From contig CAJTTH010000011.1 of the NCBI GenBank assembly GCA_910579125.1, positions 1 through 64,000 on the forward strand: a stretch of 64,000 nucleotides of DNA, written 5' to 3'. The notes under the pieces were generated by a model. The model did no database searches and had not been told where the DNA came from. It saw only the letters and a list, made by a program, of their open reading frames with translations. The DNA comes from an uncultured Oscillospiraceae bacterium (lineage in GTDB: Bacteria; Bacillota; Clostridia; Oscillospirales; Ruminococcaceae). Position numbers and translations under genes: made by a program. This document shows positions 1 through 8,678 of this stretch, piece by piece. Numbering within the stretch: the first letter of the stretch is position 1; every line of letters begins with the position of its first letter.

Positions 1-299
1 TCCAGTTTAATAATTATGTTATCGGAATGGTAAGAAAAAATTATTTTCGGCTTTAAAATCTGATTTTCATATTGTGGATTGCCGACAAATATTTCATTAC
101 ATAAAGAAGCAAAGTGAAAATTATCAGCAGTAGAAATCTTTAAAAACAAGTCGTCAATTATAACAGCCAAGTAATAATCTTTTGAAATTTCCGCTGTAAT
201 TTTTTCTAAAAAAATACTGTTTTTATTGCCAATGAAAGATAATAATCGGTCTTTGATTTTATTTGTAAATTCATTTTGTATTTCCATATCGCAAGCCAT
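1..299 (-). CDS. Partial unrecognised AT-rich protein (3' end outside window)
   Basis: An open frame runs from an ATG at 299 back to the window edge without a stop, giving about 99 residues of the N-terminal part. A strong AGGAGGA ribosome site sits 6-7 nt upstream, so the start is well supported. The readable protein begins MACDMEIQNEF and is rich in Ile, Lys, Asn and Phe; I see no signal peptide, membrane segment or catalytic motif. Base composition is much more AT-rich than the genes beyond 4.4 kb, which suggests recent acquisition. It lies directly downstream of a decayed nitroreductase start, in the same direction as the MarR-MATE-DUF1848 operon. I do not recognise the family, and the missing C-terminus may hold the defining domain. 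Confidence 0.55.
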   Translation of the reverse strand, partial: MACDMEIQNEFTNKIKDRLLSFIGNKNSIFLEKITAEISKDYYLAVIIDDLFLKISTADNFHFASLCNEIFVGNPQYENQILKPKIIFSYHSDNIIIKL

Positions 300-302
300 T
301 AG

Positions 303-434
303 TGTTCCTCCTGACCGGAATAGCACGGGTATATATTTCCTGCATCAATAATTTTTTATAATTTCAAAATCCATCTATTTATCCAACCGTTCTCGCCTTG
401 TCCGTCTGTTGTTGATAACCTCATAAAAATCCAT
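303..434 (-). pseudogene. Nitroreductase-family N-terminal remnant
   Basis: A ribosome site (AAAGGAG) precedes an ATG at 434, and the frame reads MDFYEVINNRRTRRERLDK before a TAG at 375-377. Reading on across the stop and a frame change gives DFEII, then KIIDAGN. This matches the order of the start of nitroreductase-family flavoproteins (FYEVI.NRRT.R.F followed by a helix ending in AG). The rest of the gene is missing: the similarity runs straight into the ribosome site of the next gene. The start lies a few bases after the DUF1848 stop, so it was probably the last gene of the MarR-MATE-DUF1848 operon before it decayed. The identification rests on about 40 residues. Confidence 0.5.
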
Positions 435-435
435 T

Positions 436-1362
436 TCAATTCTCCTTTATAAAGCTTTTCTGCGCGCCCTGCTGAACAGTGTCGGTTTCCTTTAATTCAC
501 CCAAAATCAGCGGAGAGTTCGGGTCGTGCAGCTTGTAATTCTCAAACGCTTTTTGCGGATTTTTGTTTGCATAGCAATATTTGCAGCCGTTCATACAGGT
601 GTCATAAGCACCGATGTCGCGGCTTTCAATGCAATGACAGCCTTGCCGCAAGCCCTTATGCTTCAAGTTTTTGAACGTTATATTATTTGCCGCACCGAGA
701 ATATCAAGCGTCATACAGCCCGAAGAATGAATGCCGTATTTGGAGAAATCCCCGTTTGTGCCGCAGGTCTGAATATAAATGCCGTGCTTTTTCGCAATTT
801 TGCCAAATCCCTGCGCGAGAATTTCCATATCCTCCGCGGACATCATAATTATTTCGGGCATATTGTATTCGAGCTTTTTGTACATCTCTACAAAGCTGAA
901 AATGCAGCGCTCAATATACGGCGACAGTTCCCGCGCCATTTTTTCAAACGTTTTTAGATGCGTTTCAATTGTGTATTTTTCGGTAAGCAGAACGGGGTCG
1001 TACCGCCATGAAACGCGCTGTTTTCCGACGAGTGCGGAGAGCTTTTTCAGCGTTTCAATGCTCTCTCCGATTGTCGGGACACCCGGCTCAACGTCCTTGC
1101 CGTAAGCGGTTATCGTGTAGTGAAAATACGTGTTGAATTTATCGGTTATTTCGCGCAGACGCGGCAAAATCGGCTCGTAATTCTTCGAGCAGAACACAAC
1201 GCAGTCCACCACATCATGGTTCAGTTCATAGCGCGTTACCTTATTCGGAAAAAGCGGATTTCGGGCAAGAACATAGCCCTCCTCAAACCGCTTCAACAGC
1301 CAATCCGTGTAATACTGCACGGTATCCGTCCGCGCACCCGTATTGATAATCATAATCTTCAC
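436..1362 (-). CDS. DUF1848 family protein with C-terminal iron-sulfur-type cysteines
   Basis: A 308-residue protein whose start (MKIMIINTGARTDT) and overall plan match the DUF1848 family, a conserved family of unknown function. The C-terminal third carries a cysteine cluster: QTCG near residue 198, GCHC near 241, then CMNGCKYCYAN near 256-266. That last spacing resembles a radical-SAM-like or 4Fe-4S ligand set. No membrane segment is visible, so it is probably cytosolic. Its ATG overlaps the MATE transporter stop by 4 bp (ATGA), so the two are translationally coupled. Family membership is fairly sure; the chemistry is not known. Confidence 0.8.
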   Translation of the reverse strand: MKIMIINTGARTDTVQYYTDWLLKRFEEGYVLARNPLFPNKVTRYELNHDVVDCVVFCSKNYEPILPRLREITDKFNTYFHYTITAYGKDVEPGVPTIGESIETLKKLSALVGKQRVSWRYDPVLLTEKYTIETHLKTFEKMARELSPYIERCIFSFVEMYKKLEYNMPEIIMMSAEDMEILAQGFGKIAKKHGIYIQTCGTNGDFSKYGIHSSGCMTLDILGAANNITFKNLKHKGLRQGCHCIESRDIGAYDTCMNGCKYCYANKNPQKAFENYKLHDPNSPLILGELKETDTVQQGAQKSFIKEN

Positions 1363-2708
1363 TCCCTTGTAAGATTTTTCAGCCAGAGATATTTTTTATA
1401 TCGCGGATAAATCCACGGCAGCTTTACAATTTCATCGGCGCACATAAGCATATAAATTACCACCGTATTCCACTTAAAAACAAAAGTTCCGAGCAGTGCA
1501 AGCGGCAAGGCAAAGCACCACGAAGCTATAAATACGCTTATTGCGTCATATTTTGCGTCGCCGCCCGCGGGAAAAATCCCACATACAATTATTGTATTTA
1601 CCGAATACGCAAAAACGTAAAATCCGCTGAAAATCAACATTATAACGAGATACTGCTTTGCTGTTTCGCTGAGCACGAAAAATGCTGCCGCGACAGGTCC
1701 GAGAATACACAGCAAAATCAAATGAATTCCGCCTATTAAAAAGGAAATTTTGCAGAACTTTTTCCCGTATTCTTTTGCTTTGTCAAAGAGATTTTGCCCG
1801 AGCAGCTTGCCGACAATAATTCCCGCGCCCGCCGAAATTCCCTTGCATACACAGGTAACAAGCTCCTGCGCGACAGAGGCGATAGAAGCCGCCGCGGTCG
1901 CGTCCGAGCCGAGGTGTCCCATAATAAGCGAGTGCATTGAAAATCCCAAGCCCCAAGCAAGAGAACTTCCGAGCATAGGCAATGAAATTTTAAATAAATC
2001 CTTGAAAATGCCGCCCGAAAACCACGTCAAACCACAAAAATCAAGCTGTGTATTTTTTCCTCGATATGAGTAAACAACACACCAGACAAGCGCGATAAAC
2101 TCTACAACGACTGTTGAGTAAGCAGAGCCGTTCGCACCGAGCTTTGGCACTCCCGCAATGCCGTAAATCAGGAAAAAATCGATCGTCATATCCGCGACCA
2201 GCGTAACAACGGAAATCATCACGCTTTTCGCTGCGTTGCCCTCAACCTTCATAACTATGTAATAGCACTGCGTAACTCCGCTGAAAAGATACGAAACCGC
2301 AACCGCCTTTAAATAAGAAGCACCGATCGCGATTAGTGTTTCGTCGTTCGTATATATTTTCATTAATAGCGTTGGAGTAAACATTGCAAGCGCAAAAAAA
2401 ATAACGGAAATGCCGAATGATAATTTTACTATCAGACAAAACAGGTTTTTGACCATAGCTTTGTCGCCCTTGCCCCAATATTGAGCGATAAGAGCGCTGC
2501 CGCCGCCTGTGACCGCGCCGATAAACAGGTTCATTATAAACGCAATTTGATTGGCAAGCGAAACCGCCGATACTGCGTCCTGTGTAAGCCGCCCCAACAT
2601 CAGCGCGTCGGACGCACCAATCAGCGCAACAAGGAGATTTTGCAAACCAATGGGTATTGCAAGTGATAGTAATTCCTTGTAAAAAGTTTTGCTTTCGGTT
2701 TTCGTCAT
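1359..2708 (-). CDS. MATE family multidrug/Na+ antiporter-type efflux transporter
   Basis: A 449-residue, strongly hydrophobic protein with about 12 predicted membrane segments, the normal MATE length and layout (two similar six-helix halves). The N-terminus reads LSLAIPIGLQNLLVALIGA, followed by DALMLGRL and then AVSLANQ, the classic MATE opening. Family members export cationic drugs or metabolites using a proton or sodium gradient. The ATG overlaps the upstream MarR stop by 4 bp, and the gene overlaps DUF1848 downstream. A MarR-MATE pair usually means substrate-responsive repression of an efflux pump. The substrate cannot be read from sequence. Confidence 0.9.
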   Translation of the reverse strand: MTKTESKTFYKELLSLAIPIGLQNLLVALIGASDALMLGRLTQDAVSAVSLANQIAFIMNLFIGAVTGGGSALIAQYWGKGDKAMVKNLFCLIVKLSFGISVIFFALAMFTPTLLMKIYTNDETLIAIGASYLKAVAVSYLFSGVTQCYYIVMKVEGNAAKSVMISVVTLVADMTIDFFLIYGIAGVPKLGANGSAYSTVVVEFIALVWCVVYSYRGKNTQLDFCGLTWFSGGIFKDLFKISLPMLGSSLAWGLGFSMHSLIMGHLGSDATAAASIASVAQELVTCVCKGISAGAGIIVGKLLGQNLFDKAKEYGKKFCKISFLIGGIHLILLCILGPVAAAFFVLSETAKQYLVIMLIFSGFYVFAYSVNTIIVCGIFPAGGDAKYDAISVFIASWCFALPLALLGTFVFKWNTVVIYMLMCADEIVKLPWIYPRYKKYLWLKNLTRE

Positions 2709-3154
2709 TTTAATTGCTCAAACCTTTCTTTCATACTTGCAGAAAATTGTGTTGTTATTCTGACCAATTCGGATATATCGTTATCCGACAAATCGCCCAT
2801 GGCGTCGACCTCCGCATTTGCGGCGGGAGGAATGATTTGCTCTGCATACTCCATCCCCGCATCTGTAAAACGAACGATTTTATTGCGGCGGTCGTTTTCT
2901 GCTTCTGTAAGCGAAATGTAGCCCATTTTCCAAAATTTCTTGATGATTGCACTGACAGTTTGCTTTGTAGCGGAAAGCCTTTCGCAAATTTCCGTTTGCA
3001 GACAGCCGTTTGGGGCAAACCATATAATGTCTAATACAAAAAGCTCCTTAGCAGTTAAATTGTGCTTTCTCGCATATAGCTCATAGGCTGCAAATTGAAT
3101 ATCCCGCAGCTTGCAATATTCATTATCATATGCTCTTACTTTTTCACGCTCCAT
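2705..3154 (-). CDS. MarR family transcriptional regulator
   Basis: I chose the ATG at 3154 (MEREKVRAYDNEYC) because GGAGGA lies just upstream; a longer frame to 3226 has no such site and would run through the promoter. The 149-residue product has the winged-helix core of MarR proteins: LFVLDIIWFAPNG, TEICERLSATKQTVSAI as the recognition helix, and the beta-wing region NDRRNKIVRFTDAG. It probably binds near its own promoter and represses the MATE-DUF1848 operon it heads, with release by a small phenolic or toxic ligand. The ligand is unknown. Confidence 0.88.
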   Translation of the reverse strand: MEREKVRAYDNEYCKLRDIQFAAYELYARKHNLTAKELFVLDIIWFAPNGCLQTEICERLSATKQTVSAIIKKFWKMGYISLTEAENDRRNKIVRFTDAGMEYAEQIIPPAANAEVDAMGDLSDNDISELVRITTQFSASMKERFEQLK

Positions 3155-3197
3155 ATTATTCCTCCGTACAGTTGTTGACGGTCTGTTATTTGACTGT

Positions 3198-3226
3198 ATT
3201 ATAGCATACTTATTTTGATTTGTCAA
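3198..3226 (-). promoter_or_regulatory. Sigma-A promoter of the MarR-MATE-DUF1848 operon
   Basis: On the minus strand TTGACA (3221-3226) and TATAAT (3198-3203) are separated by exactly 17 nt. Both boxes are perfect consensus, about 45 bp upstream of the marR ATG. An ACAGT...ACTGT inverted repeat downstream could be an operator, but it is weak. Confidence 0.8.
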
Positions 3227-3307
3227 TAGGTTAGGAAATTTTTTTAAAAATACTAAAATCCGTTACGGTTAGGGGATACGCCATTATTGTTCAAAAATTG
3301 AGCCGCA

Positions 3308-3535
3308 TAAAACAAAGAAAAGGCGCAACAAATTATCAAGCGGTGGTGTTTTATCGCCCCGTCGAAAGCCGAGGAACATGTTTTTGCTGTTGTTAAGCGG
3401 CAATTGGGCTTCCTACGAACGCGCTATCGCGGTCTGAAAAAGCTGACCGCAAAAATAAATATTATGTTCGCTTTGGCTAATCTGATTTTAGCTGACAGAA
3501 TTTCTCTGCCGGTTCAATTTGGTTTACCCTTGTAA
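3308..3535 (+). pseudogene. IS5-family transposase C-terminal remnant
   Basis: One frame from a stop at 3308-3310 to the TAA at 3533-3535 reads EEHVFAVVKRQLGF, then RTRYRGLKK and INIMFALANLILADR. This is the C-terminal block of IS5-group DDE transposases, where the conserved Glu of the DDE triad lies in the (V)EH.F...KR segment. There is no start codon and no N-terminal catalytic region, and I see no terminal inverted repeats, so it is a fragment. It sits beside a truncated methyltransferase, marking an insertion and deletion scar. Confidence 0.6.
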
Positions 3536-3625
3536 ACAGCTGTACAAAAACTACATTCTGCATTTTTTTTTGCTGCACGGAGTTTTATTTTTTTTCGTTT
3601 TATACAGTGTTGCCCTAAAGCAAAA

Positions 3626-4177
3626 ATGTCAATTAAGGATACTTGTTGTCAACGCGAGACCGAAGTCGGCGGCGATGGTTGGCAGCTTTTTATGGAATAC
3701 GTCCGAGCCTTGCGTGAAAGCGGCGCGAGGTGGTTTTTGTACGAGAACAATTATTCGATACACAAGCAGAACGCGATAAGCCGCGAGCTTGGCGTTCAGC
3801 CGATAGTGATAAACTCGGCTCCGGTATCCGCACAGATGCGGAAACGCTGTTACTGGACGAATATTCCGAACGTCACACAACCTGCGGATAATGGCATAAT
3901 GCTCGCGGATATAATTGATAACGCCGTCGCTTGGACGGGAAAATCATACTGTCTGACCGCGAACTACGCGGGCGCAACGCTGAAGAATACGCTCGAGCGA
4001 CACCAACGGACAATGGTAGCCGAACCCGTGCGTATCGGCGATATCGGAAGCACGGGACAGGCTCACCGTGTTTATTCGGTTCACGGGAAGTCCATAGCGC
4101 TGTCGACCGGGCAAGGCGGACAGGGCTCCGGAACGGTTGGACGGTCGACGTTATTGCTCATTTTTTTCATTTTTTGA
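3626..4177 (+). pseudogene. Truncated phage-type DNA cytosine-5 methyltransferase
   Basis: The frame contains WFLYENNYSIHKQNAI, NSAPVSAQMRKRCYWTNIPN and YSVHGKSIALS. These are motifs of the middle and C-terminal part of phage and mobile-element C5-cytosine methyltransferases (the ENN segment corresponds to the ENV motif, and SAQ.RKR.YWTNIP is highly characteristic). The N-terminal AdoMet-binding motif and the PCQ catalytic loop are absent. The C-terminus runs into unrelated sequence after GGQGSGTV. No convincing ribosome site precedes 3626. I read it as a dead fragment of a mobile element rather than an expressed enzyme. Confidence 0.6.
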
Positions 4178-4419
4178 AAAACGGTTGAAACTGTGCAATA
4201 TCCACAAAGATGAAAATATTTTTCAACATTGCCGTAGTTTTGTCGCCTGTTTTTCAACATTTTTATTTTTGCTTTCAGCCTTTGGCTTAACAGAGCTGTT
4301 TTTTTGTATTTTGCGTGTCAGACAACAGTGAGGTTGCTTCGGCCGCGAAAAAAAATTTTTTGAAACGCGGGAATTTGCGCCACCCGTAATAAACCGCGCT
4401 CTGCAGTGCAAAATATATC

Positions 4420-4448
4420 TTGACAAAAAAATGGCAATGTGCTACAAT
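4420..4448 (+). promoter_or_regulatory. Sigma-A promoter of sufC-sufB
   Basis: TTGACA (4420-4425), a 17-nt spacer and TACAAT (4443-4448), about 35 bp upstream of the sufC start. The 4178-4419 stretch before it is AT-rich, and I see no gene in it. Confidence 0.8.
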
Positions 4449-4482
4449 ATAATAGGTTATATAGGAAAAAGGAGGCAATACT

Positions 4483-5196
4483 TTGCTTGAAATAAAGGAC
4501 TTACATTGGAGCTTGCCGAGCGGCGAGCCTATTGTCAACGGAATATCCTGCAAAACGGACGGCAGGCTCACCGTTATCACCGGACCGAACGGCGGCGGCA
4601 AGACCACTCTCGCAAAGCTGATCGCGGGCGTTGAGAAGCCGACCTCGGGACAGATACTGCTCGACGGCGAGGACATCACCGCACTCGACATCACAGAACG
4701 CGCCAAAAAGGGCGTCGCATATGCGTTTCAGCAGCCCGTGAGATTTAAGGGGCTTACCGTGCGCGATCTTCTGGAGCTTGCGGCCGGCGGCGAACTCGAC
4801 CACGGCACGCTGTGCGGACTGCTCGGCAAGGTGGGCTTGTGCGCGGAAGAATACATCGACCGCGAAATGAGCAGCGCGCTTTCGGGCGGCGAGGCGAAGC
4901 GCATAGAGATAGCGACGGTGCTCGCGAGACGTGCCAAGCTCTCCGTGTTCGACGAGCCGGAGGCGGGTATCGACCTGTGGAGTTTTTCGCGGCTTGTGGA
5001 GACGTTCGAGGAAATACGCGGCAACGAGAGCGGCGAGCTTGTGGTGATCTCGCATCAAGAGCGTATTTTGCAGATAGCCGACAACATAATCGTGGTCGCG
5101 GACGGTAAGATACGCATTGCGGGAAAGCGCGAGGAAATACTTCCCGCGCTGCTTCAGGGCGAGTACACCTGCGCTTGTCCCAAAAGAATGGGGTGA
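4483..5196 (+). CDS. sufC: Fe-S cluster assembly ATPase SufC
   Basis: A 237-residue ABC-type ATPase of SufC size. Walker A GPNGGGKTT is at residues 34-42, the signature LSGGE at 133-137 and Walker B LSVFDEPEAGID at 153-164. The latter has the DEPEAGID form seen in SufC-like proteins. SufC powers conformational change in the SufB scaffold during Fe-S cluster assembly in the cytosol. The start is a TTG (MLEIKDLHWS) preceded by GGAGG with good spacing; no ATG fits. The sufB-like gene begins 4 bp after its stop, so the two form one operon. An ordinary transporter ATPase is unlikely given this partner. Confidence 0.88.
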   Translation: MLEIKDLHWSLPSGEPIVNGISCKTDGRLTVITGPNGGGKTTLAKLIAGVEKPTSGQILLDGEDITALDITERAKKGVAYAFQQPVRFKGLTVRDLLELAAGGELDHGTLCGLLGKVGLCAEEYIDREMSSALSGGEAKRIEIATVLARRAKLSVFDEPEAGIDLWSFSRLVETFEEIRGNESGELVVISHQERILQIADNIIVVADGKIRIAGKREEILPALLQGEYTCACPKRMG

Positions 5197-5200
5197 TGAT

Positions 5201-6148
5201 ATGAGCGATCTTTTAAATTTGAATTTTAACGATATAACGGGCGAAATGCTCAAGGTCATTTCCGATTACGACACGGAAAAGGGCTTTGCGGGCGCGTACA
5301 ATATCCGTGAGGATTCACAGTGCGCGGGTCGGCAGAACTCGGCGAACATCACGATAACCTCCAAAACGGATAAGCCCGGAATCGACATAACGGTAAAGCC
5401 GTTCACAAAAGGCGAAACGGTGTTTATACCCGCGTGCGTTACGCATACGGCGGTGGACGATCTGGTGTACAACGATTTCTACATTGGCGAGGGTGCAGAC
5501 GTCGTTATCGTCGCGGGCTGCGGAGTTCACAATGAGGGCGAGGAGGACGCGCGCCACAACGGTATCCACCGCTTTTTCCTCGAACCGAATTCCTCCGTGC
5601 TGTATAAGGAAAAACACATCGGCACGGGAGACGGCGCGGGCTTGAAAAAGATAGACCCCGTGACCGAATGTTTTCTCAAGGAAAATTCACGTCTGGAAAT
5701 GGATACCATACAACTCGGCGGAGTCGACCGCTCGACGCGCACGACCAATGCGGAGCTTGGCAAAAACGCGAAGATAATCGTCCGCGAGCGCATTATGACC
5801 GACAACGAGGAGGACGCGGTAACGAATTTTCATGTTAAGCTCGAGGGCGAGGACAGCGGCGCGGACTTGGTTTCACGCTCCGTCGCGAGAGGAAATTCTC
5901 ATCAGGCGTTTTACAGCGTGGTCGAGGGGAACAACCGCTGCACGGGACATTCCGCGTGCGACGCGATAATCGCCGAGAACGGCAGGGTCGACGCGCAGCC
6001 TGCCCTCAATGCCGCGAACGTAGACGCGGAGCTTATCCACGAAGCCGCTATCGGAAAGATCGCGGGCGAGCAGATAATGAAGCTCTGCTCCCTCGGGCTT
6101 ACCAAAGAACAGGCGGAGGAAAAGATAATCGAGGGATTTTTAAAGTAA
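5201..6148 (+). CDS. sufB: SufB/SufD-like Fe-S cluster scaffold protein
   Basis: A 315-residue protein, starting at the ATG at 5201 directly after sufC (GGGGTGAT ribosome site). It is much shorter than canonical SufB (about 470-495) but keeps the SufB/D beta-helix core and the C-terminal signature ELIHEAAIG near residues 277-285, followed by a helix ending GLTKEQAEEKIIEGF. Candidate cluster ligands are Cys in NNRCTGHSACDA and the His of LIHEAAIG. With SufC it would assemble Fe-S clusters. No cysteine desulfurase, SufU or SufD lies nearby, so this looks like the minimal two-gene type. Whether to call it B or D is a matter of convention. Confidence 0.82.
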   Translation: MSDLLNLNFNDITGEMLKVISDYDTEKGFAGAYNIREDSQCAGRQNSANITITSKTDKPGIDITVKPFTKGETVFIPACVTHTAVDDLVYNDFYIGEGADVVIVAGCGVHNEGEEDARHNGIHRFFLEPNSSVLYKEKHIGTGDGAGLKKIDPVTECFLKENSRLEMDTIQLGGVDRSTRTTNAELGKNAKIIVRERIMTDNEEDAVTNFHVKLEGEDSGADLVSRSVARGNSHQAFYSVVEGNNRCTGHSACDAIIAENGRVDAQPALNAANVDAELIHEAAIGKIAGEQIMKLCSLGLTKEQAEEKIIEGFLK

Positions 6149-6166
6149 TTTTCAACTTAACAAACA

Positions 6167-6205
6167 AAAGCGAGCCTTAAAAATCAAGGCTCGCTTTCTT
6201 TGTTT
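6167..6205. terminator. Bidirectional terminator between sufB and leuS
   Basis: A perfect 12-bp stem, AAAGCGAGCCTT (6167-6178) with AAGGCTCGCTTT (6186-6197), and a 7-nt loop. T-rich sequence follows on the plus strand and A-rich sequence precedes it, so it can stop both converging genes. Confidence 0.85.
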
Positions 6206-6209
6206 TAAT

Positions 6210-8633
6210 TTACTTAACTACGATATTGACCAGCTTTCCGGGAACGGCGATCTGCTTTACTATCGTCTTGCCGTCTGTGAGCGCCTTTATCTCGGGAAGC
6301 GCGAGCGCCATTGCAATAAGCTCGTCCTTGCCGCTGTCAACGGGAGCGTTGAAGCGCGCCTTTACCTTGCCGTTCACTTGAACCGCAAGCTCTACGGTGC
6401 TGTCAACGGTGAGCTTTTCGTCGTACTCCGCCCACTTCTGCTCGTTAAGAATGCCGAAACCGAGCCGCTCAAACAGCTCCTCTGCGATATGCGGCGCGAA
6501 CGGGTCGAGCAGTATAAGCAGCGTTCTGAACTCCCCGCGGTTGAAGCCGCCCGCTTCGTCCGCCTCGTTCAATAAGCCCATCATCGCGGCGATCGCCGTG
6601 TTGAATTTCAGCGTTTCAATGTCCTCGGAGACCTTTTTGACCGTCTTGTGCATTGACGAACGTAGCTTTTCGGAATACCCGTCGCCGTCCTTGAGGTTCT
6701 CCGCCATATTCCAGATACGCTCCAGAAAACGCTTGCAGCCCTTGATACCGTTCTCCTGCCACGGCGCGGCCTTCTCGAAATCGCCGACAAACATCTCATA
6801 CAGGCGCATCGTGTCCGCGCCGTACTCCGCGATAACCTCATCCGGATTGACAACATTATGCAGCGACTTGGACATCTTGCAGAATTTTCCGGGGTGTTCG
6901 GGGTCTATGCCGAGTATCATACCGTGCGAGGTGCGCTTTGCGTACGGTTCTTCGGTGGGAACTATGCCCTGATCGTACAGGAACTTATGCCAGAAACGGC
7001 TGTACAGCAGATGCAGCGTGGTGTGCTCCATACCGCCGTTATACCAGTCAACGGGCAGCCAGTATTTGAGCGCCTTCTTGCCCGCGAGCTCTTTGTCGTT
7101 GGTCGGGTCCGTATAGCGCAGGAAGTACCAAGACGAACCCGCCCACTGCGGCATTGTGTCGGTTTCGCGCTTTGCGGGACCTCCGCAGCACGGACAGGTG
7201 GTATTGATGAAGCTCTCGAGCGTCGAGAGCGGACTTTCGCCGTTGTCGGTGGGCATATAGCTCTCCACGTCGGGGAGCGTCAGCGGCAGTTCCTCCTCGG
7301 GAATAGCTTGCCAGCCGCATTTTTCACAATAAACAACGGGAATAGGCTCGCCCCAGTATCTTTGACGTGAGAATACCCAGTCGCGGAGCTTGAAGTTAAC
7401 CTTTTCCTGTCCGACGCCCTTTTCCGTGAGCCACTCCTTGATCTTGACCTTAGCGTCCTCAACGGACAAACCGTTCAGGAACTCGGAGTTTGTCAGCACG
7501 CCCGTCGCGCAGTCGGTGAACGGTTCTTTCTGAACGTCCTCGCCACCCTTGACAACCTCGACTATCGGCAAGTTAAACTTTTTCGCGAACTCCCAGTCGC
7601 GCGTATCGTGCGCGGGAACCGCCATAATAGCGCCCGTGCCGTAGCTCATCAGCACGTAATCGGAAATGAAGATCGGTATTTCCGTGCCGTTCACGGGATT
7701 TATTGCGCAGACGCCATCGAGCCTAACGCCCGTTTTGTCCTTGTTCATCTCGGTGCGGTCGAAATCGGACTTGCGCGCCGCAGCCGCCTGATATTCACGG
7801 ACAGCGTCCATATTTGAGATCTTATCCGTCCATTTTTCGATAAGCGGGTGCTCGGGTGAAATTACCATATAGGTCGCGCCGAACAGCGTGTCGGGGCGCG
7901 TCGTATAGATGAGCAGATCATCGCCTGCGGTCGTTTTGAACGTTACCTCCGCGCCCGTCGAACGTCCTATCCAGTTGACCTGCGCTGTCTTTATCTTCTC
8001 GAAATAATCGACGGAATCCAGATCGTCGAGCAGCCGCTGCGCGTACTCGGTTATCCTCAGCATCCACTGGTTCTTCACTTTGTGAATGACCTCGCCGTGG
8101 CAGCGCTCGCAAACGCCGTTGACGACCTCCTCATTTGCGAGAACGACCTTACACGATGTGCACCAGTTGACGTTCATCTCCTTTTTGTACGCCAGCCCCG
8201 CCTTGAACAGCTTAAGGAATATCCACTGCGTCCACTTGAAGTAATTCGGGTCGGTCGTGTTGACCTCGCGTTCCCAGTCAAACGACAAGCCGAGCATTTT
8301 CAGCTGTCCGCGGAAGCGGTCAATATTGTTTTTCGTGACTATCGCGGGGTGTATCTTGTTCTTGATCGCGTAATTCTCGGTGGGCAGACCGAACGCGTCC
8401 CAGCCCATCGGGAACAGCACGTTATACCCTTGCATACGGCGCTTTCTCGCGACGATATCCATTGCGGTGTACGGACGCGGGTGTCCGACATGCAGTCCGT
8501 CACCCGACGGATACGGAAACTCCACAAGCGCGTAATATTTCGGCTTGGAGTAATCGTTATCCGCATGGAACGTGCGGTGCTCCTCCCAATACTTCTGCCA
8601 TTTGCTTTCAATGGCGGCAAAATCGTATTTCAT
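6210..8633 (-). CDS. leuS: Leucyl-tRNA synthetase
   Basis: An 807-residue class I synthetase that charges tRNA-Leu. The HIGH-type motif HVGH is at residues 48-51 and KMSKS at 586-590. The CP1 editing domain sits between, with the threonine-rich IYTTRPDTLFGATY and GTGAIMAVPAHD segments that hydrolyse mischarged tRNA. A zinc-type CTSC...CERC pair lies in the insertion near residue 160. Length is normal for bacterial LeuRS. The start has AAGGAGGAA upstream. Expression is controlled by a T-box leader about 350 nt upstream that senses uncharged tRNA-Leu. It converges on sufB at a shared terminator. Confidence 0.97.
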   Translation of the reverse strand: MKYDFAAIESKWQKYWEEHRTFHADNDYSKPKYYALVEFPYPSGDGLHVGHPRPYTAMDIVARKRRMQGYNVLFPMGWDAFGLPTENYAIKNKIHPAIVTKNNIDRFRGQLKMLGLSFDWEREVNTTDPNYFKWTQWIFLKLFKAGLAYKKEMNVNWCTSCKVVLANEEVVNGVCERCHGEVIHKVKNQWMLRITEYAQRLLDDLDSVDYFEKIKTAQVNWIGRSTGAEVTFKTTAGDDLLIYTTRPDTLFGATYMVISPEHPLIEKWTDKISNMDAVREYQAAAARKSDFDRTEMNKDKTGVRLDGVCAINPVNGTEIPIFISDYVLMSYGTGAIMAVPAHDTRDWEFAKKFNLPIVEVVKGGEDVQKEPFTDCATGVLTNSEFLNGLSVEDAKVKIKEWLTEKGVGQEKVNFKLRDWVFSRQRYWGEPIPVVYCEKCGWQAIPEEELPLTLPDVESYMPTDNGESPLSTLESFINTTCPCCGGPAKRETDTMPQWAGSSWYFLRYTDPTNDKELAGKKALKYWLPVDWYNGGMEHTTLHLLYSRFWHKFLYDQGIVPTEEPYAKRTSHGMILGIDPEHPGKFCKMSKSLHNVVNPDEVIAEYGADTMRLYEMFVGDFEKAAPWQENGIKGCKRFLERIWNMAENLKDGDGYSEKLRSSMHKTVKKVSEDIETLKFNTAIAAMMGLLNEADEAGGFNRGEFRTLLILLDPFAPHIAEELFERLGFGILNEQKWAEYDEKLTVDSTVELAVQVNGKVKARFNAPVDSGKDELIAMALALPEIKALTDGKTIVKQIAVPGKLVNIVVK

Positions 8634-8678
8634 ATTTCCTCCTTAATTTGAAAGGCAAAAGCTCGCCTTTATTTTAAT

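Noticed and set aside
3300..4180. An intact prophage or insertion sequence
   Set aside because: Only truncated pieces exist, with no terminal repeats, integrase or structural genes.
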